From assembly GCA_014904845.1 (NCBI GenBank), contig MU119231.1:248001-312000 (forward strand): DNA of 64,000 nucleotides, read 5' to 3'. This DNA is from Acephala macrosclerotiorum (Eukaryota; Ascomycota; Leotiomycetes; Helotiales; Mollisiaceae). A model generated the notes under the pieces. The model had not been told where the DNA came from. It saw nothing but the letters and a program-made list of their open reading frames with translations, and made no database searches. The position numbers and the translations under genes were made by a program. Below, in pieces: positions 34,476 to 45,125 of this stretch; position 1 is the first letter of the stretch, and each line of letters opens with the position of its first letter.

Positions 34476-37035
34476 CTAGATCGGAAGCCTCGGTCTTTTC
34501 ACAGCCTCCTCTCCTAGATCCTCAGATGGATCTTGACCAAATGTCCTTTGTACCATATGGCCTGAAGCCTTGCGATGGGCGTTTAAATTATCGGAGCGAC
34601 TGAACTTTTTGTTACATCCAGGGAATGTACACTTGCACGGTTTTTTATCGCGTGGCAAGGGGGAGTAGAAACATCTCTCCTGATGGCGCTGAAGTATCCT
34701 CTTGTGATATGCCCGTTTCCCCGTGGGCTGAAAGGTACAAGGTCCAAACCTACACTTATAAGCTTCCCGAAACATTGGATGGCGTGGTCGTCTGGTATTC
34801 AGAATGGAGTCCGTGTTGGGCAGCGATCTGGGGCCTAGGGGGGCAGAAGAATTGAAACTCAGATCGGGAGAGCTGCGTCGGTGGCTACGGATGTCGATTA
34901 TATCCGAAGTAGCAACCTCTTCATCGGCCTCGGTAGACCCTAGAATACTAGCATCGCCCACGGTAGGTCCAGGTTCGCTTCTGACCTCTAGCCTTGCAAC
35001 AGATGAAGCTTTATTCTCTGATAATAAATTAGCAAGCGCTTGGTCGAAAAGCATCGAATTTGCTTCGTGATTGTCGACCTTGGTTGACCCCAGAATACTA
35101 CCAAGGTCCATTGTAGCAGCCACGGGATTGGTTTGAGCTCGCGGGCCAGGGTCCAGTCTGGCAGATGAGGGCTCTTGTTTTGATGGCAGATTGGATGGCA
35201 CTGGGTCGGAAGGCCTGGAATTTGCTTCAGAATCGTTTACGTGCATGCTATTGCATCTATCGAGATGGTGTCCAATTGTTCCTCGTTCGTTACAGTGAAT
35301 GCATCGATAGGATCCGCCGCTTAATTTTGGGCACGTAGAAACATGTTGAAGCATAGCCCCACGATCTTCAAATTGGTTCTCGCAAACAGGACATGACCGG
35401 CGTTGGAATTCCGTGATTTCTGGAGAGAGGTCCCGAGAACACATGATGCGATCGAGGTATTGACGATGCGACGTGCTATGATCAGGAATTTTTGGTTCCG
35501 CTACACACGGCACATTTAGACCAAGTGTCGGTAGAGCCTCTTTGTCGGTGCAATGCGAGCTTATGATTTTGTTGGTCGAGTCTGGAACAGAATTGGTACT
35601 TGGAGCTTCGAGGCCATTCCGAAGATCCTTTGCATTCTCCTCAAAATGGACGGCTATGTGAGCTATCCTATCTTGCCAGTCACGGAAGCGGTAGCTTGGA
35701 CACAGGGAGCAGCTTCGGTCGAAATCAGGTTGAACGAAGAAGTGATACTGTGACAGGAAATTGGCGTAGGGAATGTTCTTATGGACCTTTCTGAAATGGC
35801 TGACAATGGCCTCCTTTGGATAAAAAACCCTGCCTCGTCCGAAAGGTCTCTGACTGCAGCTCCCGGATTTGTGAGACTTCGTATGATCTTTCTCGACATG
35901 ATCCATGGCGGGGTTCGGCATACCGCAATAAGCACATCTTATTGTTCCGGAGATCAAAACAGTAGTATCGAGGTTGCAGATCCAGGCTTCCTGGGGATAG
36001 ATGAGCTCTTCATGCTGTTTCCATGAGTCCTTGCATGGAAACGTCCAGCCACAGCCGAAGCTGCATTTGTATTGTCGAAGGAGGCCATCTGACTGAGGCA
36101 TCGATGTTTTCTTGAAGGGCCGGCATTTTTTCTTGTGCTTTCTGACCCAGGCAGAGGCTTCCTTAAGAATTGAATCTGCGTTTTCATCCCAAGGGGAAGT
36201 ATAGCTTTCTGCTTCCAGTACTGTGCTCGAAGATCGCTTGCACCGAGAATCTGGCTCGTTGTGAATAAATTTGGCGGCATTCCCGTGCAAGATCTCAGCG
36301 AACGCGTTCTGGATTATCCCAGACACTAGTCCAGCCGAAATTGCAAGAGCGGCGATAATCTCTGGAGACGGCCACAGTCCAGGTGATCGTGTCAGCCATG
36401 TGGAGACGAAGGCTACTGCTGTGGCACGCTCGGACGGTGATGGAACAGAGTCTGCTAAGTCTCCTATTTGTTTTACATTGCCGTTCGCTGACGGTTGGGA
36501 GAACAGTACTCCATTCTCCAAACCCAGTGCGCTTCCATAAGAAAGGTAAGGCTCGAGGAAGTTGGTGGCTGTTGATAACGGATCATGTATAAAATTTGTA
36601 GTCGTATCTAGAGGTGGTAGGCATAGTTGATTCGGGAGGGAGAGGTTCTGCCATAAAGACTTCAATGTGTTAGCAGGTGAAGTCGGAACGCGTGAATCTA
36701 ATACTCACGGCAGACAGGAGGCCACTTGGGTTCGAAGTTTGATTTCCCACGTTTCGCTGTATCCAGGCATTGTCATCGCAAGTGGCACTGACTAGACCGA
36801 GAGGTGGGACGTCAGGTAATACGTCTTGTTTTTCGAATTCTTGTCTCGGGTCTGGTTGGAGGAAGGATCCGTCTTCTCGGCCGGTTGCTTCGCTGATATA
36901 TTTCAGGTCCCAGGACGGTGACCTTTCCGTAGTCGTAGCCTGGGAGTTATACCCAGACTCGTCGGTCTCATGTCGCCCTGGATAATTCTTTGTGATGAAG
37001 TTGTCGCTGCTTTCGACCTGAGCACTTTGCGCCAT
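34476..37035 (-). CDS. C2H2 zinc-finger protein (836 aa, 2 exons)
   Basis: Exons 37035-36709 and 36659-34476 with a 49-bp intron (GTGAGT, CTAAC branch, GAAG acceptor). The N-terminal third has no recognised domain; part of it is hydrophobic (VAFVSTWLTRSPGLWPSPEI). The middle carries several irregular Cys/His motifs: CSFGCGWTFPCKDSWKQHEE, then CAYCGMPNPAMDHVEKDH, CSLCPSYRFRDWQDRIAHIA and CPVCENQFEDRGAMLQHVST. The C-terminus has a standard C2H2 finger, CTFPGCNKKFSRSDNLNAHR followed by KASGH, preceded by a CRFGPCTF motif. This is the layout of many fungal-specific C2H2 proteins, probably nuclear and possibly transcription factors; targets unknown. The ATG at 37035 is the first in frame. Confidence 0.85.
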
Positions 37036-37722
37036 TGGCAAAGATAGGTCGCCGTTCTGAGCGAAGTACTAGAGATTTTCACTGTCAAAGCATCCTCTCT
37101 AATCTCAAGATAATCGGCTGAAGAAATGCAGAAGCAACATCATAATACATGCAGGGAGAGTACCTATACTTCATTTTTGCTTCAAAAGCTCAACTAAGAA
37201 ATCAACATTGGCGAAGTCGACAATATTCTAACAATAATCTACTTCGAAGTAGGCGGAATGGGCGATTGAGTTGACGACGCAACAATCGTCGTCGAATCAG
37301 AATTCTCCTTGGTGTCACAGCCATTGGGGAACGAGATGCCCAATCACAGTCCGCTCTACTCTGTCGTTTGTGTTACAACTCGCTTGTGTGACGAAGAAGA
37401 ATGGTATCAGGGGTGTGCGCAAGCACTGTGAATAGGCGGAGTGGGCGATCTGAACACGAAGACTCTGAGAAAATGCATCCATCTTCCTTTCGTGAACTGC
37501 GATAGGATGAAGCAGTGGTCGATGAATAGTACTTCGTCCATTTCGTTCTCTAGGATCAGCTGAAGCAACAATAGAGGTGTATGGTATTGCCCATTTCGTC
37601 CACATCTCGAATTCCATAAAGCAGATGAAGATTTGCTCCCTCCGAGCAATGTAGTATCTTGCTTCTATATTTGAGTACGCAACAGCGGTCTCTACATTGC
37701 TATCATCGATACTTGCCTAAAG
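37036..37722. other. Intergenic between divergent genes
   Basis: Promoter region of the C2H2 gene (minus) and the two-TM protein gene (plus). A minus-strand open frame at 37315-37617 (100 codons, ATG) has no recognised content. Confidence 0.4.
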
Positions 37723-38388
37723 ATGTCTACTTCCCCAGCAGTCAGCGCTGTGTGGCGCGTCGTTTTCCAGAAGTGTGGAGGAAAGCTGTATATCCACCAC
37801 TTGAATCTTCATCTTTCAGACAATGGCTTCGCTACATTCCAGAAACTTCGAAAGATGTATCATCAAACAAGGGGACATCATCCATACAATTACTGGGATC
37901 GAGCTTCCTTTTTCTGGAAACCGATTGTGGAAGTAGCAACTCTGTCTACAGTAAGTCCAATACCCGAGCTTGCTAATGCAAGGCGTAAAGCTGATATCAA
38001 CCCCCAACAGAACAGCACCCATGATTTGGAGAAGCAAAAGAGTACTAGACAGGTCTTCGTCGTAGATCGACAAGAGGACCTCGAACTCACGGCAGCCTTC
38101 CACGACCCTCACCTTCTGGCTCAAGCAAAGGACTTCGTCAAGGACAATACCAGATTTACCATCAATAACACCAGTCCAAGCGTGGGTAAAGACGCCCTAC
38201 TCATAGGACTCCGGGTGAATTGGATAGGCGTTTTTATTTTGGTCTTTCTGAATCTCTTCATCTGCTTAGGATCGGGAATCATAGTGGGATATTTCACTCG
38301 AAGAGTTGACCTTGGAGTTGCTGTCACATCAGGTGTGGCTGCTGTTGTTGCGTGTATCCAAGCCGTTTTGGTCTTATTGTATAAATAG
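37723..38388 (+). CDS. Two-TM fungal membrane protein of unknown function (221 aa, or 201 aa if spliced)
   Basis: Intronless reading from the ATG at 37723 gives 221 residues. The N-terminal half is soluble (SDNGFATFQKLRKMY, FWKPIVEVATLS). A conserved-looking linker DLELTAAFHDPHLLAQAKDF leads to two strong C-terminal membrane segments, WIGVFILVFLNLFICLGSGI and LGVAVTSGVAAVVACIQAVL. This arrangement resembles widespread uncharacterised fungal proteins with a C-terminal TM hairpin. A perfect-looking 60-bp intron (GTAAGT at 37951, AACAG at 38010, with internal CTAAT and CTGAT) lies in frame, so splicing would remove 20 residues without a frameshift. Both isoforms are possible. Confidence 0.7.
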   Translation: MSTSPAVSAVWRVVFQKCGGKLYIHHLNLHLSDNGFATFQKLRKMYHQTRGHHPYNYWDRASFFWKPIVEVATLSTVSPIPELANARRKADINPQQNSTHDLEKQKSTRQVFVVDRQEDLELTAAFHDPHLLAQAKDFVKDNTRFTINNTSPSVGKDALLIGLRVNWIGVFILVFLNLFICLGSGIIVGYFTRRVDLGVAVTSGVAAVVACIQAVLVLLYK

Positions 38389-39261
38389 AACTAAAGTAGA
38401 TACAGGGAGGGCAACACTTGGAAGACACAAAGATGGCGCCTTGCAGATCTATAGAAATGGGTTGTCACATAATTAACCGCGTTCTGAGCCAAAATGTTCT
38501 ACCCCTCGGCCTATTCACAAGATGGAAGATAGACGTATGTTTCAATATTTCTTCTTCTCATAATAATTGAACAAATGAAGCACATAAACTCGTCAGTCTT
38601 TTCTTCTTACCCACTCCTCACTCAAGGTTCATCCCACAACGCCGTCAAAGCCATCTGGAACCCTCTTCAGCATCGCGAAGATCGAACCATCCACAAGCCC
38701 AAGCATAGAATTCTAAAATGCGCTACAGAACCAGTAGAACTAGTGTCTGCGACTTTACAGTTTGGACTAGAGTCAACTGCCTATACACTCCTTGGCGAAG
38801 TTCATGCATGGTAGAAGATATGTACGAAGAGACGTATCCTGGTCCGATCAAGGGGTGTAATTGTTATAAGACGCCAGTGTTACTTTGACATGGGTCTTGA
38901 AGTATTAAGGAAAACCAGGAAATGGGAAATGAAGGGTGAAGGCAATGAGCATAAGCTTTAAAGAGAGAAAGGCGGGTGAGCCCTTGATGAGTGAGAAATG
39001 CGATAGTAAAAGCAATTGACACAGTTTCCTTCTCTGGTTAGTCGCTTTGTCACTAAACAGTTATGCTAACGCATCAGCCTGGACGCGTCAGAGTTAGAAA
39101 AGGAAATGGGACTCGGTTTAGTGCTAGGGTACTATGGTGGCAGGACTGCGTGATATAGGCTCAGAAAGGAATAACGATCGTCGAGCTGCAAAGTCTTTCG
39201 CGATTCAGTAGAGGCCAGGCGCTTTCAATGTAAAGAAAGCACGCCTAGCACAAACCCTACC
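38389..39261. other. Intergenic between convergent genes
   Basis: No gene supported; 3' flanks of the plus-strand two-TM gene and the minus-strand biotin carboxylase gene. The 79-codon frame at 38575-38814 is not recognised. Confidence 0.4.
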
Positions 39262-41267
39262 TCAAAGCTTCGCCCCACCCTCCACCTCCACCACTAAAAC
39301 TCCCTCACCAACCTCATCCCCCTCCTCCCCCTCATAAACCCAAACCACCCTTCCGCCCTTATTCGCCCTAATCTCAAGCTCCATCTTCATCTGCCTAACC
39401 ACAGCAACCGTCTCCCCCTTCCCAATCACATCTCCCTCATCAACCAACAACTCCATCAACTTCCCTGCAAACGGAATAATAACATGATTCTGATTCCCAG
39501 GATCGCCACGTCTGTGAGTTGCGGAGCTGGCCAGAGAGCCGAAGGAGGCGGTTGTGGAGGCTAGGGTTAGTGTGTAGGGAATGGGCATGCGCGAGGTGGG
39601 AGTGGTGTAGAGAATTGAGGCTGTGAGGGAGGTGGGGAATTCGTTCCGCAGGACTCGAGATATTTGTAGATGGGAGGGGGTCGGTTCGGAGTTGGATGAG
39701 GATTCGGGGGTTAGGGAGATGGACCATGCATCGCCTTTTCGGAATAGGATATTTGATGATGCTGTGATAGCATTGCTCGATGGATTTGAACTAGTAATTG
39801 TTGATCTTTGTGCTGATTTCTTGGATATTCGAAGTCCTTCATCCAAGATAGTAGGTAGGTTCGCCTCCAACCATCTTGTGTCGCACTCTTGGCCAAGAAA
39901 TGCTTCACTTACGACGATGCCTCGTAAGACATCTAAACTAGTCTGTATCCCTTCGATATACGTGTCAGCCAAAGCTCTCTTGGCTTTCCTTACAACATCC
40001 TCCCAACTCGGCGCTGTGATGATGATTTTCGCTATCAGACTGTCGAAGTCTGTTCCAACCACAGTCTGCTGAGACGGAAGCAGATGGCTGTCTACCCTGA
40101 TACCATTCCCTGCTGGGAATCGGAAAGAGTTGATCTTCCCCACACTTAGTGACCAGTCATTGGAGACATCTTCTGCCGTGGCTCGAAGCTGAAGCGAGTG
40201 AAGTGGAGGTGGCGTCCTGGGATCTTCTGAAAGATTCGAGATTGGTAGGGATGAGAGAGGATGTCCTTGAGCTAGGAGCAATTGCAGCTGCACCAGATCG
40301 ATGCCCGTAGCTATTGACTCGGTGATCGTATGCTCGACCTGCAGTCTCGGATTGACTTCTAAAAAGTAAAACTCTGGTGGTGACGGTCTGACCAGAAACT
40401 CAAAAGTCCCTAGAGAAGAGTAATTGACTTTCCTCGCCATCCTTAACGCAGCATTGATCACATCTGCAACCAAATTCCGATCCTGTATCGAGCTGGGAGC
40501 AAATTCAACGACCTTCTGGAACCGTCTCTGGATGCTGCATTCTCGTTCCCAGAGATGCCGGACATTTCCTTTCCCATCGCCGATGACCTGGACCTCAACA
40601 TGTCTGTAGCCATCAATGATTGCTTTCTCAGCAAAAGCCAACCCGCTTGGACTTTCTTGCAATGCTCTCTTTGTGAGAGATGGGAACTCTTTCTCTGTCC
40701 TGACAATCCTGATACCTCGACCACCGCCACCGTCAACTGCTTTGATGATGATCGGGTACCCTACAGAAGCAGCAAATTTCTGCAGCTCCGCAACGTCATT
40801 AGTAGGATTCTTCAATGCTGGAAGAACAGGGACATTGCATTCTTCAGCAAGAAGTCTAGCTTGCAATTTATCTCCTGTTCTTGCGAGGATTTCTGGTCCT
40901 GGTCCAATCACGAGTGCTCCTGCCTCGTCCCACATTCGCTGAGCGAACTCGGGAGATTCTGATAAGAAGCCATACCCAGGATGTATGGTATCTATTTTAT
41001 CCTTCTTGACGATTCCAATGAGTTCTGAGATATCTAGATATGATGCAGGTGATTTGAGTTGGATTGAGCGTGTGGAGCCGTGGATATGTGATGTGTCGTT
41101 CGTGGTGTAAATTGAGTAAGTTTCTATATCTAACTCTCTTGCTGTTGATATGATTCGTGTCGCAATCTCACCTCTGTACTCGTTAGTGTGATCAATCGAG
41201 TTTGTGTTAGTACTTACCGATTGGCAATAAGGAGGCGCTTTATAGGTCGCTGAAAGGAAGACGACAT
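39262..41267 (-). CDS. Biotin carboxylase/BCCP subunit of an acyl-CoA carboxylase (653 aa, 2 exons)
   Basis: Carboxylates its own biotin with ATP and bicarbonate and passes CO2 to a carboxyltransferase. Exons 41267-41218 and 41173-39262; splicing creates the conserved IKRLLIANRGEIATRI start. Visible motifs: HPGYGFLSES, the ATP-grasp loop KAVDGGGGRGIRIV, ERECSIQRRFQKVVE and EVNPRLQVEHTITE, then a C-terminal domain and a biotinyl domain with VVRQMKMELEIRA (MKM holds the biotinyl Lys; the usual Ala before it is Gln). Length fits MCC-alpha/PCC-alpha-type subunits. The N-terminus lacks a long basic presequence, so mitochondrial import is not obvious. It shares a 315-bp divergent promoter with the carboxyltransferase gene, which is probably its partner. 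The acyl-CoA substrate is unknown. Confidence 0.92.
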
Positions 41268-41582
41268 TGGGGAATGACAATATTGAAACAAGAACAAAAT
41301 ATAGGAAGGAATCTATGACAGCAGAGAATCGTAGAAATTTGATATAAACGACACGTTGAGTATAATACTACACCAAAAATGTGTTGACACTCAGTGCTTG
41401 GATGAAGTGAAGTCGTCGGCTGCTAACCCCGCCAAAACGTGGGGTATCTGAGCCGAGGCTAAATTTTCGACCAACCAACCCCAAGATTCAACCTTCATCA
41501 GCATCTCACAAGATGTATCAATGCTAGGCCCGATTCCATCTTCCACTCATAATTCATCCCTTATCAATAAGATCGAATCATC
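41268..41582. promoter_or_regulatory. Bidirectional promoter of the acyl-CoA carboxylase pair
   Basis: 315 bp separate the two start codons of the divergent subunit genes. It holds one CCGAGG (reverse CCTCGG, the core bound by FarA/FarB-type fatty-acid regulators in other ascomycetes) at 41453-41458 and a GTGGGG (CreA-type core) near 41440. Both are short and could be chance. Confidence 0.55.
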
Positions 41583-43304
41583 ATGCCTGGTGAAAGTGGC
41601 AAGTCAGCTCAAATCAAACCTCAAGAGCGACTTTCCCAAGTAGCCAGTCACGTAGCTCCCGTGAAGAAACGGCGAGCAGCAAAATCCAAAGATGAGCCCC
41701 CAGCAGACTACTCCGATATTCTCGGGCAACTTCAATCCCTCAGAACGATGGCCAATACCCCAGATACCAAAAACAAAGGCTACGTCCGGCAAAAGCAAGC
41801 CGGCAAATTATGGGTACGAGAACGAGTTCTCGCCCTCCTCGATGAAGGTAGCTTCCACGAAGTAGGATCCGTTTCTGGGACAGTGAAGTGGAAGAAATTG
41901 GAAGGGACGAGAGAAGAACCAGTCTCATATGTACCAAGCAACAACGTCCAAGGATTTGGTACTTTACGTGGCAGGAAAGTGGTCTTCACGGCTGATGACT
42001 TTTCGATAAGAGCTGGTCATGCTGATGGAGCTTTGATGGAGAAGACGGTCTACATGGAGAAGCTGGCCATTGCGCTGAAACTGCCTATTATCAAGCTTGT
42101 GGATGGTAGTTCTGGTGGAGGATCTGTAACCACGATCAAGACGGCCGGATTTTCCTATATTCCTCCGATGCCTTCGTTCGGACCCGTGGTTCAGCAGTTG
42201 AATCTAGGAATCCCGAATCTTGGAGCTGTCCTGGGACCTGCCATAGGGCTTGGTGCAGCGAGGGTGGTGGCATGTCATTTCTCGGTGATGGCTGCTGATG
42301 TCGGTGCTCTATTCAATGCTGGACCGAAGGTTGTGGCAGGAGCTACATTCGAGGAAGGATTGAGCTTCACAGATCTTGGTGGACCTTCCATGCACTGTAC
42401 CAACGGCACAATTGACAACCTCGCTACCAATGAGCAAGAGTGCTTTGAACAGATGCGGAATGTCTTAAGCTACCTGCCAAATTCAGGTAGCTCACTACCT
42501 CCAATCTTACCTACGGAAGATCCAGCAGATCGTTCTTGTGAAGAACTTCGGACAATCATCCCAAGGCGGAAAGCTCGAATGTACGATCCGAGAAAGATCA
42601 TCACGACTGTGGTAGACACTGGAAGCTGGTTCGAAATTGGCGCTCTGTGGGGTACAACGGCCATTGTCGGACTTGCACGGATAGCTGGACGGCCTGCTGG
42701 TATCATTTCTCTAAATTGTGAAGTCAATGCTGGAGCTTTGGATGCCGCTGGCAGTCAGAAGATCACACGACATCTGAAGTTCTGCGATATCTTCAACGTC
42801 CCCATTGTCCAGTTTGTTGATGTTCCAGGCTACTCGATTGGCACGATTGCTGAAAGAACAGCTACCATGAGACACGGAGTGGCTCTGGCAACAACGTATT
42901 ACTCAACAACGACTCCTGTCTTCAGTGTGGTAACGAGAAGAGTATATGGAGTAGCTGGTGGAATCATGCTCGATTGTCGAGATCCTCGAATGAGAGTCGC
43001 ATGGCCGAGTGGAGAATGGGGAAGTCTGCCTCTTGACGGAGGAATCGAAGTCGGTCATGCAGCGGAGTTGAAAGCAGCAGAGGCGACTGGGCGGCGCGAG
43101 GCCAGGTACAAAGAGTTGGAAGAAGAGTACACTCGGCTCATGAATCCAGTCCGGACAGCGAACGCATTTGGTGTTGAGGAGATCATTGATCCTGCGGTGA
43201 CTCGACAAATCGTTGCTGAATGGCTGAAGCATGTCTACGAGGAACTGCTTCCAGTGCGACTTCTGGATCGTGCAAATGGGAAGATACATCCGATGTTCTA
43301 TTAA
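41583..43304 (+). CDS. Carboxyltransferase subunit of an acyl-CoA carboxylase (573 aa)
   Basis: Transfers the carboxyl group from carboxybiotin to an acyl-CoA. Intronless, ATG at 41583. The N-terminal ~45 residues are hydrophilic and Lys/Arg-rich (VAPVKKRRAAKSKDEPPADY), not a clear amphipathic presequence. The N-domain has KLWVRERVLALLDEGSFHEV, FTADDFSIRAGHADG and the oxyanion-loop region VDGSSGGGSVTT. The C-domain has DTGSWFEIG, NCEVNAGALDAAGSQKITRH, VQFVDVPGYSIGT and the second acyl-CoA loop RRVYGVAGGIMLD. The end is DRANGKIHPMFY, not a peroxisomal PTS1. Length and motifs suit MCC-beta/PCC-beta-type subunits. It faces the biotin carboxylase gene across a short promoter, so co-regulation as one complex is likely. 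Confidence 0.92.
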   Translation: MPGESGKSAQIKPQERLSQVASHVAPVKKRRAAKSKDEPPADYSDILGQLQSLRTMANTPDTKNKGYVRQKQAGKLWVRERVLALLDEGSFHEVGSVSGTVKWKKLEGTREEPVSYVPSNNVQGFGTLRGRKVVFTADDFSIRAGHADGALMEKTVYMEKLAIALKLPIIKLVDGSSGGGSVTTIKTAGFSYIPPMPSFGPVVQQLNLGIPNLGAVLGPAIGLGAARVVACHFSVMAADVGALFNAGPKVVAGATFEEGLSFTDLGGPSMHCTNGTIDNLATNEQECFEQMRNVLSYLPNSGSSLPPILPTEDPADRSCEELRTIIPRRKARMYDPRKIITTVVDTGSWFEIGALWGTTAIVGLARIAGRPAGIISLNCEVNAGALDAAGSQKITRHLKFCDIFNVPIVQFVDVPGYSIGTIAERTATMRHGVALATTYYSTTTPVFSVVTRRVYGVAGGIMLDCRDPRMRVAWPSGEWGSLPLDGGIEVGHAAELKAAEATGRREARYKELEEEYTRLMNPVRTANAFGVEEIIDPAVTRQIVAEWLKHVYEELLPVRLLDRANGKIHPMFY

Positions 43305-44069
43305 GCACTGCACTCATCAAGCGCCTCGAGAACAGTCCCCGGGTTCGTCGAGAATGCAAAGAAGAGTTGAACTTGTATCCAAAGCTGCAAGCTGAGTATC
43401 TGCTGTATTTGACAATCATACTCACCCGTTTGGATTTTCCACTTCCAATGACTCATTGAGACGCGTAACCTTACTCGATGTTCAATCAGCACTGAGACTC
43501 TAGGGCGACCTGGAAGCAATCAGAGGGCGGTAGCGACATTTTGGGCTAGTTGAAAGCCATTGCCAAGGACTATGAGACGGCACGAGAAAGGTTTTATGCG
43601 ATTTATAGAACATCCGTTCGAGGTTTGAAGAAAGGCGGCGCGTATCCGAGAGGGCGTGTTCTTCGAAAAGCTCCGACACAAGACCCTTGCAAAAGAGGCG
43701 ACCAAGGGTCATGTTCATCGAACCTTCAACTTTTGCAATCGCGACCAACAATTCGTCCTCCTAACTTTGATAGATGCAAAAAATAGAAGCAACGACACCG
43801 AATCATACCACTCCAACTTGTGGCTGCTCATCTTGATCTCGAAATTGTGGTTGGTACCTGAATCTTGGTTTGCCTCCAGCCTCCATACGTCACCTCTGCA
43901 TGGCGCTAGCGAGTGCGTCGCATTTCAAGACAGGGTCGTCGCCTTGAACTATTTATCTTCCTTTCCGTCTCTCTCATACGACATAAAAATCTCACGAGCA
44001 TGCAAACTTAAATATTATCGTCTTCAAATCCAATCTAATCACCAAAAACCTTCAATCAAATCAGCAAAC
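43305..44069. other. Intergenic
   Basis: No gene supported; open frames at 43550-43786 and 43656 onward are low-content. Includes the promoter and 5' UTR of PMP3. Confidence 0.4.
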
Positions 44070-44520
44070 ATGGGTATGGTCTCTGCAATCTTCCTGGTGC
44101 TCATCACCATTCTCTGTAAGTGCCATGCCCCTCCCCCGGTGGCTTCCACAAATGCTGATTCTCGCAGTGCCTCCTGTCGGGACCTACATCGTCGCAGGAT
44201 GCGGAGCTGATCTCTTGATCAACATCTGCTTGACATTACTTGGGTATGCCCTTCAAACCTCTTTGCTCAGAATTGCTTCTGCAGCTGTAACCCGAGTTCC
44301 ATGCTGCCTCGATTTGCTATTGGGATACGATGCTGACTGAAGTTCTCGCAGATACATTCCTGGCCACATCCACGCCTTCTACCTCGAATATGTGTACTAC
44401 GAGAGAAAGGAACAGGCCCGTGAAGGTCGCTTCACCGCAGCCCGAGCTCCAGGTGTCTACAGCGAGCGTGTGCAGAGCGGTGGACACGGATATGGCACCA
44501 TTGTTCATCCAGTCAACTAA
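44070..44520 (+). CDS. PMP3: Plasma membrane proteolipid 3 / stress-response RCI family (96 aa, 3 exons)
   Basis: Small hydrophobic protein of the plasma membrane that modulates membrane potential and cation tolerance in yeast. Exons 44070-44115, 44168-44243 and 44352-44520. The spliced protein shows both family helices: MVSAIFLVLITILLPPVGTY and GADLLINICLTLLGYIPGHI, followed by HAFYLEYVYYERKEQ. A hydrophilic tail of about 30 residues (ending GYGTIVHPVN) makes it longer than the 55-residue yeast protein; such tails are common in filamentous fungi. No single exon looks like a gene; the call rests on the splice reading, which agrees fully with the family. Confidence 0.95.
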
Positions 44521-45125
44521 ATGGAGACTTGGGAGAAAGATGCGGGGTTGATAATGGCTTCATGATTCACGATGTTGGGTAGCGACAAACAAACTGGCCG
44601 CATAATCATCAGGGGAAATTGGGGCATGAAGGAGTCATGATACAAATACCATTCTCTTTTCCAAGTTAGGGCAGCGCAGTCTTGAGATACCAAGTCTTTT
44701 CTTGCTTTGAGTGGGGGGAAAAGTGGCGTGGTCAAGCAACATGTTTCGTAGTTTCTTTGCTTTTTCACTGAAATCAGCAGAGTAGAATAGGGAAATGATA
44801 CCAAGTTGGTAATTATATATGCTTTGCGACAGCTATGAGCGCTCTTCAGCGTCATCGTAGTTTCATCCTGATAACGGTGATAATATCGAAGCTTTAGCCA
44901 CACTTCAACTACCCCACAATACGCTAAAACCTCCAGCCACCACTAGAGAAGGCTGAACCGAGACGTGTTCTAAAACGTCCAACTCAACACGGTATCAACA
45001 CCACGACGAGAGCTAGGCTGCCAATTCCCGACAATAAGACCCTCCAGCTACTCCGATTTTCTTCCTTCATGTCATAGCAGTTTATAATCTCAGCATAGAC
45101 CTCTCCGGCTTGAGCCAGCGCAACC
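44521..45125. other. Intergenic
   Basis: No gene supported; 3' flank of PMP3 and promoter of SPC3. Minus-strand frames here are shadows or lack content. Confidence 0.4.
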
